Part shown: positions 45,982-55,411 of the stretch, piece by piece
Layout: the number at the start of each line of letters is the position of its first letter
Numbering within the stretch: position 1 is the first letter of the stretch
Assembly: GCF_000369045.1 (NCBI RefSeq)
Contig: NZ_KB849786.1
Span: 541,906-605,905 of the forward strand
From: Acinetobacter pittii ATCC 19004 = CIP 70.29
Lineage (GTDB): Bacteria; Pseudomonadota; Gammaproteobacteria; Pseudomonadales; Moraxellaceae
Length of the DNA stretch: 64,000 nt
Reading direction: 5' to 3'
The notes under the pieces: generated by a model
What the model was told of the DNA's origin: nothing
Databases searched by the model: none
What the model saw: only the letters and a program-made list of their open reading frames with translations
Position numbers and translations under genes: made by a program

Positions 45982-48255
45982 ATGAACAACGTTAGCGATA
46001 ACCGTAATTTTAAAAGTGGGAATGATCAAAGAATTAATCACCGTTCTTTTGTATTAAATGGTATTGCATCTGCACAAATGGCCCTTCGATTAGGCTATGC
46101 ATTAGGCACTGTATTTGTACTATGTGCATCAAATACCTATGCTGCTGTTATTAATAATTCAACAAAAACTCTAGAACAACAAGCTGCTCAAACAAATGTA
46201 GCAGCTTTACCAGCAATTACCGTAAAAGCTGAACAAGACGATACTTATGCAGGTGGACAAGTTGCAACATCGAGCAATGTTGGATTTCTCGGCAGTAAAA
46301 AATTTCTAGATACGCCATTTAATACGATTAGTTATACCGATAAATATATCGAAGATAAACAGGCAAAAGATATTACAGAAGTGATTGCAGCAACTGATCC
46401 ATCGATATATACCAACGGTGCAAGTGGTGGTTGGAGTGAAAACTATTATATTCGTGGATATGCTTCGAGCACGAATGATATGTCAATGAACGGACTTTTT
46501 GGTATCACACCGTTTTATCGAACTTCTCCGGAAATGTTTAGCCGCGTTGAGGTGTTGAAAGGTCCTTCCGCTTTGTTAAATGGGATGCCGCCAGCAGGAT
46601 CGGTGGGTGGAACGGTAAATCTAGTGACCAAATATGCGGCTGATGAACCGTTTGCACGATTGACCACAACTTATATGTCGGATGCTCAGTTTGGTGGACA
46701 TGTCGATGTTGGAAGAAGATTTGGTGAAAATAAAGAATTCGGCGTTCGTATCAATGGGATGTATAGAGATGGTGATGCAGCAGTTAATGATCAGTCGAAA
46801 GAAAGTCGTTTATTTTCGCTTGGCTTAGATTGGCAAGGTGAAAAAGCACGTGTTTTTGTTGATGCTTACGATGCCTTAGATCATGTTGATGGTGTGACAC
46901 GTGGTGTTAACGTCTCTACTGCAGTTGGAATTCCGAAACCACCGAAAGCGGATACCTTACTTAGTCCGGATTGGGGCTCTGTGGAAACCAAAGATAAAGG
47001 TGCCATGATTCGTGGCGAATATGATTTTTCTGATCAGTTAATGGCATATGCGGCTTATGGACAAAGTACAACCCAATATAAATATAATGGGGCAAGTGCA
47101 GGGACGATTACGAGTAGCACTGGAACACTGAGTTCAACACTTGGACAACTTGCTTTTGACGTTGATAAAAAATCAGCAGATGCTGGTTTTAAAGGTAAGT
47201 TTGAGACGGGGCCTGTGAAACATCAATGGGTCGCCAATGCAACCTACTATAATCATGCACAAGATGATTATGGTTATAGAATTATCCCAGGTTTTAGTAA
47301 GCCTGTTATTACGAATATTTATGATCCCAATCCAAATTGGGGGCCTAAACCGGAATTTACACCGCCGTTTCTATTGCATTCGACACTCTCTACCTCTAGC
47401 TTCGGTTTAGCCGATACATTGTCGTTTGCTCAAGATAAAGTACAGTTGACTTTAGGACTTCGTCATCAGAATGTAAAAGCAACAAGTTCTGTTAATACAT
47501 TACCTGAAAATGCTAAATCAGCAACTACGCCTGGTGTCGCCTTACTGATTAAAGCGAATGATAAAATTTCTGTTTATGCAAACTATATTGAAGGTTTGAC
47601 AAAGGGTGATCAGGCGCCTGCAAATGCATCAAATCGAGGGGAAATATTTCCGCCTCAAAAAACCAAACAACAGGAACTTGGTTTGAAGGTTGATTTGGGG
47701 ACATTTGCGCATACATTGAGTGCATTTGAAATTACCAAACCAAATAGTTATTTAGATCCTTCAAAGCTTGTGAATAACTTATCTACCTTTGTTTCGGATG
47801 GAGAACAACGAAATCGTGGTATTGAATGGTCATTCTTTGGTTCACCGATTGAACATGTGCGTTTAATGGGTGGCTTTACCTATCTTGATCCTGAACTTAC
47901 TAAGACTAACGGTGGAAAAAACGATGGTCATACAGCAGTTGCTGTGCCAAAAAATCAGGCTAAGCTTGGAGCAGAGTGGGATACTCAAGTAGCACAAGGG
48001 ACTTTAACCTTATCAGGAAATATCAATGCAGTTTCCAAGCAATATATTAATGCAGAAAATACCTTGTCCGTACCTGGACGTACGCTCTTAGATGTTGGCG
48101 CACGCTATAGCACGAAAGTCGAGAACCACCCAGTGACTTTCCGTGCCAATATCTATAACTTAACCAACAAAGCGTATTGGGCACAGCCACAATTGACGAA
48201 TTTGGCTTTAGGCGCACCAAGAACGTATATGCTATCTGTATCATATGACTTTTAA
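45982..48255 (+). CDS. bauA: TonB-dependent ferric-acinetobactin outer-membrane receptor BauA
   Basis: A 757-residue TonB-dependent receptor. An N-terminal extended signal region (to about NTYAAV) precedes a plug domain (about 90-210) with NYYIRGYASSTNDMSMNGLF and RVEVLKGPSALLNGMPPAGS. A 22-strand barrel ends in the aromatic terminus MLSVSYDF. It imports ferric acinetobactin and is a known surface antigen of A. baumannii. The ATG at 45982 is preferred because AAAGG lies 9 nt upstream; an in-frame ATG at 45955 has no such site. It is the last gene of bauDCEBA and ends at a shared bidirectional terminator. Confidence 0.95.
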   Translation: MNNVSDNRNFKSGNDQRINHRSFVLNGIASAQMALRLGYALGTVFVLCASNTYAAVINNSTKTLEQQAAQTNVAALPAITVKAEQDDTYAGGQVATSSNVGFLGSKKFLDTPFNTISYTDKYIEDKQAKDITEVIAATDPSIYTNGASGGWSENYYIRGYASSTNDMSMNGLFGITPFYRTSPEMFSRVEVLKGPSALLNGMPPAGSVGGTVNLVTKYAADEPFARLTTTYMSDAQFGGHVDVGRRFGENKEFGVRINGMYRDGDAAVNDQSKESRLFSLGLDWQGEKARVFVDAYDALDHVDGVTRGVNVSTAVGIPKPPKADTLLSPDWGSVETKDKGAMIRGEYDFSDQLMAYAAYGQSTTQYKYNGASAGTITSSTGTLSSTLGQLAFDVDKKSADAGFKGKFETGPVKHQWVANATYYNHAQDDYGYRIIPGFSKPVITNIYDPNPNWGPKPEFTPPFLLHSTLSTSSFGLADTLSFAQDKVQLTLGLRHQNVKATSSVNTLPENAKSATTPGVALLIKANDKISVYANYIEGLTKGDQAPANASNRGEIFPPQKTKQQELGLKVDLGTFAHTLSAFEITKPNSYLDPSKLVNNLSTFVSDGEQRNRGIEWSFFGSPIEHVRLMGGFTYLDPELTKTNGGKNDGHTAVAVPKNQAKLGAEWDTQVAQGTLTLSGNINAVSKQYINAENTLSVPGRTLLDVGARYSTKVENHPVTFRANIYNLTNKAYWAQPQLTNLALGAPRTYMLSVSYDF

Positions 48256-48278
48256 TTTGTTGTAATCTTCAACCGAAT

Positions 48279-48304
48279 AAAAAACCCGCAATCGCGGGTT
48301 TTTT
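48279..48304. terminator. Bidirectional terminator between bauA and basC
   Basis: AAAAAACCCGC/GCGGGTTTTTT with a 4-nt loop between convergent genes. Confidence 0.92.
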
Positions 48305-48318
48305 ATGATATTCACATT

Positions 48319-49629
48319 TTATTCTGGCAAACCATAGTGCTGGAAAGAAGACTGTTTAGGAATTCGGTAAGCATTACGCCCCAGTAATTGATTAATAATC
48401 ACTGAGTTTCGGGTTGCTCCGATTCCTAAATCTGGAGAACCTACACCTTGCTGAAAAATCTCGGCATTTTGAATGAAAATACGACCTTGTCCCTGATCAC
48501 AACGTAAAGCCGTAAAGTCTTCTTGAACAATACAATCATTTTTATCATCAACCGCTAAAATAGAACCTTTCATATTTTGGAACCATTCAGGCCAATCATG
48601 AACATAGCCTGTAGCTGCGACAAGGGCATCAGTTTCTAATTCGCAACGTTGATCGAGTTGGGTGTGCAAACAGGTTAAACGCAGAGAACCCGATTCAAGT
48701 TCTTCAACCGATTCAACTTCGCAGCTTGTGTATAGGCTTAAACCGGATTTTTCACCGGCCACTGAACGCTCATAAAGCACATCATATATATCGCCAATGG
48801 TTGAGAAGCTAATCCCTTTATAGATCAGGCCCTGACTAGCAGCAATATCGCGGCGTTTATCTCTAGGCAGGCTTTGGAAATATTGCATATATGCAGGGGT
48901 AAAGCATTCTTGCCCAAGTTTAGAATATTCCATTGGGTGAAAGCCGGCAGAACGTGTGATCCAACGAATAGAGGCACCTGCTTTTACTTGTTCTAGTGTA
49001 AGTGAATTAAATAAAGCAAGCACACATTCTGCTGCACTCTGGCCTGAGCCAATAACCGTGACTTGTTTACATTGTTTGAGTTGTTCCTGAATTTTCGCAA
49101 ACTCCGCAGAATGTTTTACTAAAGGGTGTTTGCATGTTTCAAGCCACGTAGGAATTCGAGGTTTAGTCCCAATACCAATCGCCAGATTTTGGCTTATATA
49201 TTTTTGTTTTTCGCCCGAAGCTGATTCACTTTCTATAATAAATTTATCGAGCTTGGCATCATATTCAACATGACTTACGTTTTCTCCAAATTGACAATCA
49301 GGTAATTGTTTTGAAGCCCAACGGCAATAATGGTCATATTCACGGCGTGGAATTAAAAAACTGTCGTAATAATAAAACTGATGTAAACGATCATGTTGAT
49401 GTAAATAATTAATATAACCTAAAGGATGGCAAGGATTGGCCATAGTAACCAAGTCGGCAAAGAAAGGAACTTGTAATGTCGTGCCTTGCAATAGTAATCC
49501 TTCATGCCATCGAAATTCTGGTTTGCGTTCTAAAAATACACTTTTGATTTCGGGATGATGAGACAAAAGAGCAGCTAAACCTAAGTTGAATGGCCCAATA
49601 CCAATTCCGGTAATATCTATTTTTTTCAT
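48319..49629 (-). CDS. basC: Histamine N-monooxygenase BasC
   Basis: A 436-residue flavin N-hydroxylase of the lysine/ornithine monooxygenase family. The FAD-binding GIGIGPFNLGLAALLSHHP lies at the N-terminus, the NADPH-binding VIGSGQSAAECVLAL around residue 195 and a C-terminal ATGYVHDWPEW motif. In acinetobactin synthesis it hydroxylates the histamine made by BasG to N-hydroxyhistamine, which supplies the hydroxamate ligand. Generic pipelines often call it lysine N6-hydroxylase; the cluster context argues for histamine. basD lies 47 bp upstream, so they form one operon. Confidence 0.93.
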   Translation of the reverse strand: MKKIDITGIGIGPFNLGLAALLSHHPEIKSVFLERKPEFRWHEGLLLQGTTLQVPFFADLVTMANPCHPLGYINYLHQHDRLHQFYYYDSFLIPRREYDHYCRWASKQLPDCQFGENVSHVEYDAKLDKFIIESESASGEKQKYISQNLAIGIGTKPRIPTWLETCKHPLVKHSAEFAKIQEQLKQCKQVTVIGSGQSAAECVLALFNSLTLEQVKAGASIRWITRSAGFHPMEYSKLGQECFTPAYMQYFQSLPRDKRRDIAASQGLIYKGISFSTIGDIYDVLYERSVAGEKSGLSLYTSCEVESVEELESGSLRLTCLHTQLDQRCELETDALVAATGYVHDWPEWFQNMKGSILAVDDKNDCIVQEDFTALRCDQGQGRIFIQNAEIFQQGVGSPDLGIGATRNSVIINQLLGRNAYRIPKQSSFQHYGLPE

Positions 49630-49676
49630 GTTTATACTTTATCTGTTTCCAAAATGATGAAAGTTCAAAATACGAA

Positions 49677-52544
49677 TTAATGTGGTGTTAGTAGTTTCTC
49701 TACATCAGCAATATTGCGACATTGAATAAGTTGAACCGGTGAGAGCTGAATCGCGTATGTTTCATTAATACGTTTTGAAACGACCTTTAAATGATGTGGA
49801 CGCAGCCCGAGATGAGTAAAATGAGTTGAGTTGTCCACTTCCTTATTTGGCTTGTGGCCTATCACTTCTAAATAAATATCGAGTAGTTGACTTTGCTGTT
49901 TAGTATTATTATCAAGTGGAATAGACGAATGATCGGACTCATTATTCTTAAAATATAGTCGTTTATTTTGAAGCTCACTGAAAAAATTACTGAGATCAAA
50001 ACTGAATATTTCTGAACCAATAATTTGTTTGATTGCCAATTGTAGCGCGTCCAAGAAATCCTCAATCATATGGGGAGGAAATGCTTCTTGAGCATAATCA
50101 ATATCGAAAATTAAAGCGCAGTCATTTCTTGTGCTAAAGCGAATATCAATTGCAACTTGAGGGGTTTGGGTTAGTCCATCTTGTTGCTGAATAGGATGAG
50201 ATTCAGATAATACAGGCCATGACAAACCATTTGTAATTACAATTGGTAATACTGGAGCAGTGCCAACTTTTTCAAATAATAGTCGAGCGAGATCAACGCC
50301 TGAAAATGAAAGATGCTGTAAACCCTCTAAAACTTCCGTCTGCAAACGGTTTGCTTGTTCAGCAAATTGATCTGAAGTTTTCCACTCAACAGCAATAAAC
50401 GTAGAGCTATTGGAAAATGGTCCGGCATAGAGGGGAAGTGTAGGAACAGCAACACATAGAGATTTGTCCGTGTTCCAATGAGATAGCACTTCCAAAATAA
50501 TCGCCATGATGACTGAGTTTTTAAACAGTGAATGTTTTGCGCCAATTTTAGACAACTGTTTAAATTTGGCTTTTTCTATAACTAGACTGTTACGTTGGTA
50601 ACGAGAAGTCGGTAGATTCTGTAAGGGTGTTTTCCACGGAAGCGCAGGAATAGCCGATAATTTAGAAAATTTTCTTTCCCAGTAAGCCATATCTTCCTGA
50701 TGAACAGACAAGCTATTTTCAGCTTCATTTTCTTCTATTTGCGTTTGGATATCATGTTGTTGTCCATCGAATAGCTCTAACATTAGTGAAGCTATAGATC
50801 GGCCATCTAAAATTAATGCATCAAAGCGGACAAAAATCGTTAGTAGATTATTTTTTAATAAAAAGACGGTGATATTCCAAGGCGACTGATTTAAATCAAA
50901 TAGCTCATGCGTATAACTATTTTTATAGGACTCGATGTGGTGAGAAGCACGTTCAGGTTCCCATGTAGTTAGGTCTATTTCTTTTAAATTGATACTCACT
51001 TGATTGCTTACATATTGTACTAACCTATTTTTATCAATATAGGTTCGTAAGCTGTCATGCCGCCGTACCATTTCTGTCAATCGTTGTTTTAATAAAACAA
51101 TATCCATTTCGCCGTGATACTGCCTAAACTCTTGCATGGCAACACCACCTAAAGGAAGGGCTTGAGTTCGGCCTAATAGGTAGGCTTGCTGTAACGCGTT
51201 TAATGATTTTTGGGATGTACGATCTGATGGAGTATTTTGGGCTGGGCTTATAATTTGTGTATTAAGTTGTTCAGGGTGCGCTGCAAGATTTTTAAGTAAA
51301 TGAATGAAAGATTTAAATAAATTCGTGATCCATTCTTTGGGTAGAGCATCTAAACGGATGTCCCAGTTAACTAAAATACCGTCATCTACATGAGCAACTT
51401 GTGCATCAAGTGCAACTTGTGGCCCTTGTGAAATGACCCAATTCATTGAGCCAAAAACACGGCGGACACGTTCGGAAAGTAAATTATCATTTTCTAAGTC
51501 GAGTGCTGCTGTAAATACCACGGGAGCAATCTGTGCACTACCATGATAACGGGACAGGTCACGTAGAACATTAACACCCGAATAATGTGAATGCTCTAAT
51601 AACTCAAGCATTTGATTTGCTATTTGTTTGCAGAATGCGGCTAAGGTAGTCGTCTCATTCATATCGACATCAAGGATGACTAAATTAGCAAAATCACCAA
51701 TAGTGCCTTCGACATTTTTTAAAACCGGCTCACGCCAAAAAGTAGGAATATTTAATCGGAAGCTGTGATCTTTGGTTGCATGACCAAGCGTATATGCAAA
51801 TAAACCTAATAACAGGTTAGTCACAGTAATCTGTTGTTCTCTAGCAAGTTGTTGTAATGCTTTTCGTTCTTTTGGCGATAACCAAGTACTTAAACGATCA
51901 CTTTTTGCTGTTTTGAATTCTTGATGAATGAAAGGTAGAGACGGAGCAGGGCTAATATGAGGCAGACGTTGTTTCCACCATAAGCGGTCTCGTTGGTTTA
52001 ATTTTTTTAGCTCAGGGTCTGTCCGTATTTTTTGATACCAGTCAAAAAAATTAGGCGGACGGGAGAATGATATTTCTGGGTCTTCATAAAACAAAGAAAG
52101 ATCTTCCATCAAGTTCAAAAAACTGGACGGATCTATAGCAATCATGTCCGTATCTACATGAAAACGGAAAATATTATTTTTAAGAACACTTACAGAAAAT
52201 CTTGCAGTTTGACCCTGACTTAAATCAAGTTTTTGATGGGTCCATTGCTCCCGTTTTTGCATGAGCATTTGCTCAATTTGATGATCGCTAAGCTTTGAAA
52301 AATCATCGACTTCTAATATCTGTTGAGTCTTCTCAGACATAATGTTTGCGATGCCATCGGCGCTCAAACTTAACCTCAAAATAGGGTGTTCTTTATAAAG
52401 TCGTTGAAGTGCTAAATGTAATTTTTGTAGATCAATAAATTGACCGTCAAATTCTGCATAGAGGTGGGCAGCAACCCCACCTAAAGTTGCGTTGCCAGAG
52501 CGACCAAACCAGCAGGCCGCTTGCATCGAAGTTAATTCACACAT
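49677..52544 (-). CDS. basD: Acinetobactin NRPS tandem-cyclization protein BasD
   Basis: A 955-residue protein. Two heterocyclization-type domains are present, each with the DxxxxDxxS motif: DMIAIDPSS near residue 133 and DALILDGRS near residue 573. Tandem Cy domains occur in VibF, where one makes the amide and the other closes the ring. Here they would join DHB to threonine and form the phenyloxazoline. The last 70 residues resemble a carrier domain, but the phosphopantetheine site is LGLRP (912-916) instead of GGHS, so it cannot be primed. An upstream ATG at 52619 would add 25 residues, through a Fur-like operator. M at 52544 starts CELTSMQAACWFGR, the usual domain opening, but neither start has a strong ribosome-binding site. 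Confidence 0.9.
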   Translation of the reverse strand: MCELTSMQAACWFGRSGNATLGGVAAHLYAEFDGQFIDLQKLHLALQRLYKEHPILRLSLSADGIANIMSEKTQQILEVDDFSKLSDHQIEQMLMQKREQWTHQKLDLSQGQTARFSVSVLKNNIFRFHVDTDMIAIDPSSFLNLMEDLSLFYEDPEISFSRPPNFFDWYQKIRTDPELKKLNQRDRLWWKQRLPHISPAPSLPFIHQEFKTAKSDRLSTWLSPKERKALQQLAREQQITVTNLLLGLFAYTLGHATKDHSFRLNIPTFWREPVLKNVEGTIGDFANLVILDVDMNETTTLAAFCKQIANQMLELLEHSHYSGVNVLRDLSRYHGSAQIAPVVFTAALDLENDNLLSERVRRVFGSMNWVISQGPQVALDAQVAHVDDGILVNWDIRLDALPKEWITNLFKSFIHLLKNLAAHPEQLNTQIISPAQNTPSDRTSQKSLNALQQAYLLGRTQALPLGGVAMQEFRQYHGEMDIVLLKQRLTEMVRRHDSLRTYIDKNRLVQYVSNQVSINLKEIDLTTWEPERASHHIESYKNSYTHELFDLNQSPWNITVFLLKNNLLTIFVRFDALILDGRSIASLMLELFDGQQHDIQTQIEENEAENSLSVHQEDMAYWERKFSKLSAIPALPWKTPLQNLPTSRYQRNSLVIEKAKFKQLSKIGAKHSLFKNSVIMAIILEVLSHWNTDKSLCVAVPTLPLYAGPFSNSSTFIAVEWKTSDQFAEQANRLQTEVLEGLQHLSFSGVDLARLLFEKVGTAPVLPIVITNGLSWPVLSESHPIQQQDGLTQTPQVAIDIRFSTRNDCALIFDIDYAQEAFPPHMIEDFLDALQLAIKQIIGSEIFSFDLSNFFSELQNKRLYFKNNESDHSSIPLDNNTKQQSQLLDIYLEVIGHKPNKEVDNSTHFTHLGLRPHHLKVVSKRINETYAIQLSPVQLIQCRNIADVEKLLTPH

Positions 52545-52592
52545 TGAACGATAACTCGGTTGACAAATTAATCTTGTTTCAGCATCATACAA

Positions 52593-52611
52593 ACAAATGA
52601 AAATGATTACC
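52593..52611. promoter_or_regulatory. Fur-box-like site at the basD/basE divergence
   Basis: ACAAATGAAAATGATTACC matches the Fur consensus at 13 of 19 positions, with TGAAAATGATTA at its core. It lies upstream of the preferred basD start, but would fall inside basD if the longer start were used. It is about 170 bp from basE. Confidence 0.6.
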
Positions 52612-52780
52612 AGTTGCATTTGTTAATCATTTCCAATTTTGCTTTGAATATATAGCTTGTCCGTCTTAAGAGTTTTCTTTTGTCGGTATTCAAATTAAAT
52701 ATTTATGCCGATATGTAAGAAAATTTACTAAGAATCAATAGCTTGATAACCATTAAATTAAATTGAATATTTAGAATGTC

Positions 52781-54409
52781 ATGAAAAAACAGTTGATTGA
52801 GTTTGTTCGCTGGTCTCCAGAGAGAGCGCAACACTATCGAAATAAAGGTTATTGGATTGACCAACCTTTGACGCGCATTTTAACGGTAGGGGTTCAATCG
52901 CATCCGCATTCGCCGGCAATTATTTGTGGTGAGCGTCAGTTGAGTTATATCGAGCTGGACCGGCTATCAACAAATTTAGCTACTCGACTAGCTGAAAAAG
53001 GCTTGGGCAAGGGTGATACTGCTTTAGTACAACTTCCCAATGTTGCGGAGTTTTATATTGTCTTTTTTGCCTTGCTTAAGGCAGGCGTGGTTGTGCTCAA
53101 TGCGCTATATAGCCATCGCCAATATGAACTAAATGCCTTTATTAAACAGATTCAACCTAAGCTTTTAATTGGTTCGCGTCAGCATGAAGTCTTTAGCAAT
53201 AATCAATTTATTGACTCACTTCATGAAGTAAATTTAAGTCTTGAAATTATTTTGATGCTCAATCATCAAGCTACCGATTTCGGACTATTAGACTGGATTG
53301 AAACACCAGCAGAGACCTTTGTCGATTTTTCATCTACACCTGCTGATGAAGTTGCTTTCTTTCAGTTGTCAGGTGGAAGTACGGGAACACCAAAACTTAT
53401 TCCACGCACGCATAATGACTATGACTATAGTGTGCGGGCCAGTGCCGAGATTTGCGGTTTAAACTCGAATACACGGTTATTGTGCGCTCTACCAGCTCCC
53501 CATAACTTTATGTTGAGTTCACCTGGTGCATTAGGTGTTTTACATGCAGGTGGATGTGTTGTGATGGCACCAAATCCTGAACCGCTCAATTGCTTCTCTA
53601 TTATTCAAAGACATCAAGTCAATATGGCATCTTTAGTGCCGAGTGCTGTCATTATGTGGCTAGAAAAAGCCACGCAATATAAAGATCAAATTCAGTCTTT
53701 AGAGTTGCTTCAAGTAGGTGGTGCAAGTTTCCCTGAATCTTTAGCCCGTCAAGTTCCTGAAGTCCTCAATTGTAAATTACAACAAGTATTTGGAATGGCC
53801 GAAGGCTTGGTCAATTACACCAGACTCGATGACTCCGATGAGCAAATCTTTACGACACAAGGGCGTCCTATCAGTTCTGATGATGAAATCAAAATTGTAG
53901 ATAAGCAGTATAAAGAAGTTCCAGAAGGTGAAATAGGAATGCTTGCGACTCGGGGGCCTTATACCTTTTGTGGTTATTACCAAAGCCCTGAACATAATTC
54001 ACAGGTTTTTGATGAGGACAACTATTACTATTCGGGCGATCTCGTACAGCGTACTTCGGATGGTAATTTACGTGTAGTAGGAAGAATTAAAGACCAGATT
54101 AATCGTGGTGGTGAAAAGATTGCTTCGGAAGAAATAGAAAAACTTATTCTTTTGCATCCAGAAGTTATGCACGCAGCTTTGGTCGCAATTGTTGATGAAC
54201 AATTCGGTGAAAAGAGTTGTGCCTTTATTGTTTCTCGGAATCCTGAACTTAAAGCTGTTGTGCTCAGACGCCATCTCATGGAGTTGGGTATTGCACAATA
54301 CAAACTTCCAGACCAGATCAAATTAATCGAAAGTTTGCCACTGACTGCAGTCGGTAAGGTGGACAAAAAACAACTTCGCAGCATTTTAAATACATCTACA
54401 ACATCTTAA
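52781..54409 (+). CDS. basE: 2,3-dihydroxybenzoate-AMP ligase BasE
   Basis: A 542-residue stand-alone aryl-acid adenylating enzyme (EntE/DhbE type). Motifs are the ATP loop QLSGGSTGTPKLIPRTHNDY, LCALPAPHNFMLSSPGALG, the GVLHAGGCVVM strand, and the C-terminal catalytic lysine region AVGKVDKKQLRS. It adenylates DHB and loads it onto the BasF aryl carrier domain. The N-terminus IEFVRWSPERAQHYRNKGYW is typical of EntE-like ligases. basF starts 17 bp downstream. Confidence 0.96.
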   Translation: MKKQLIEFVRWSPERAQHYRNKGYWIDQPLTRILTVGVQSHPHSPAIICGERQLSYIELDRLSTNLATRLAEKGLGKGDTALVQLPNVAEFYIVFFALLKAGVVVLNALYSHRQYELNAFIKQIQPKLLIGSRQHEVFSNNQFIDSLHEVNLSLEIILMLNHQATDFGLLDWIETPAETFVDFSSTPADEVAFFQLSGGSTGTPKLIPRTHNDYDYSVRASAEICGLNSNTRLLCALPAPHNFMLSSPGALGVLHAGGCVVMAPNPEPLNCFSIIQRHQVNMASLVPSAVIMWLEKATQYKDQIQSLELLQVGGASFPESLARQVPEVLNCKLQQVFGMAEGLVNYTRLDDSDEQIFTTQGRPISSDDEIKIVDKQYKEVPEGEIGMLATRGPYTFCGYYQSPEHNSQVFDEDNYYYSGDLVQRTSDGNLRVVGRIKDQINRGGEKIASEEIEKLILLHPEVMHAALVAIVDEQFGEKSCAFIVSRNPELKAVVLRRHLMELGIAQYKLPDQIKLIESLPLTAVGKVDKKQLRSILNTSTTS

Positions 54410-54426
54410 TAAATATTGAGCAGCAT

Positions 54427-55296
54427 ATGGCTATTTCAAAAATTTCTACTTATCTCATGCCCAAACGAGAGAGTTATCCAAATAATAAAACAGACTGGCA
54501 GTTAGATCCTTCTCGAGCAGTTTTATTAATTCATGATATGCAGCGTTACTTTTTAAATTTTTACGATGCTGAAAGTGAATTAATTAAAATGGTTGTTAAT
54601 CATTTAATTCAACTCAGAAGTTGGGCACATCGGAACAATGTTCCTGTTGTCTATACAGCACAGCCCTATGAACAACCAGCGGCAGATCGTGCATTACTGA
54701 ATGCCATGTGGGGGCCGGGTTTGCCAGCCTCAACAATCGATCAGCAAAAAATTATTGATCAACTTTCTCCTGCTGAACATGACATTGTCTTAACGAAATG
54801 GCGTTATAGCGCGTTTAAACGTTCGGATTTGCTTGAAAGAATGCAAAACTGGAATCGTGATCAGCTCATTATTGGCGGTGTCTATGCTCATATCGGTTGT
54901 ATGGTTACGGCAATTGAAGCTTTTATGAGCGACATACAACCCTTTCTGGTTGGGGATGCAGTTGCCGATTTTTCAGAAGAAGAACATCGCTTAGCTTTGA
55001 AATATGTATCTTCACGTTGCGGTCAAGTTGTGGATACCGAATCTGTAGTGGGGCAGGTGGCAACAGGCATTACACGACCTTGGTTAGAGAAAAAGGTCCA
55101 GCAGCTTATTGAAGAAGATGAATTAGATCCAGAAGAAAACCTGATTCTTTATGGACTGGACTCATTACGAATTATGCAGTTTTCTTCGGAACTCAAAGCG
55201 CAGGGAATCAATATTAGTTTTGAGGAATTAGGACGCACACCCACTTTATCAAATTGGTGGTCATTGGTTGATGCACGGCAACGGATTGCAGGGTAG
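54427..55296 (+). CDS. basF: Isochorismatase/aryl carrier protein BasF
   Basis: A 289-residue bifunctional protein of the EntB/DhbB/VibB type. Residues 1-205 are an isochorismatase domain (catalytic Asp37 in LIHDMQRYFLNF, Lys in VLTKWRYSAF, and GGVYAHIGCMVTAIEAF) that makes 2,3-dihydro-DHB from isochorismate. Residues 215-289 are the aryl carrier domain, with phosphopantetheine serine 246 in LILYGLDSLRIMQF. It accepts DHB from BasE and presents it to BasD. Confidence 0.96.
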   Translation: MAISKISTYLMPKRESYPNNKTDWQLDPSRAVLLIHDMQRYFLNFYDAESELIKMVVNHLIQLRSWAHRNNVPVVYTAQPYEQPAADRALLNAMWGPGLPASTIDQQKIIDQLSPAEHDIVLTKWRYSAFKRSDLLERMQNWNRDQLIIGGVYAHIGCMVTAIEAFMSDIQPFLVGDAVADFSEEEHRLALKYVSSRCGQVVDTESVVGQVATGITRPWLEKKVQQLIEEDELDPEENLILYGLDSLRIMQFSSELKAQGINISFEELGRTPTLSNWWSLVDARQRIAG

Positions 55297-55329
55297 AGGG
55301 TTGCCTCATAAGGCATACGACAAATCCTG

Positions 55330-55393
55330 GTCGCTAAATTTTACATAAAATTTATATCTTTGATAGCGACTCCTTAGACGACTTGTAATCGTC
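55330..55393 (+). other. Two hairpins between basF and basG
   Basis: GTCGCTA/TAGCGAC (55330-55336 with 55364-55370) encloses an AT-rich loop that itself has AAATTTT/AAAATTT pairing. GACGA/TCGTC follows at 55377-55393, just before the basG ribosome-binding site. No T tract is present, so these are unlikely to be terminators. They may be RNA processing or stability elements that set the basG level. Confidence 0.45.
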
Positions 55394-55411
55394 ATATTAA
55401 CGGAGAAAAAA

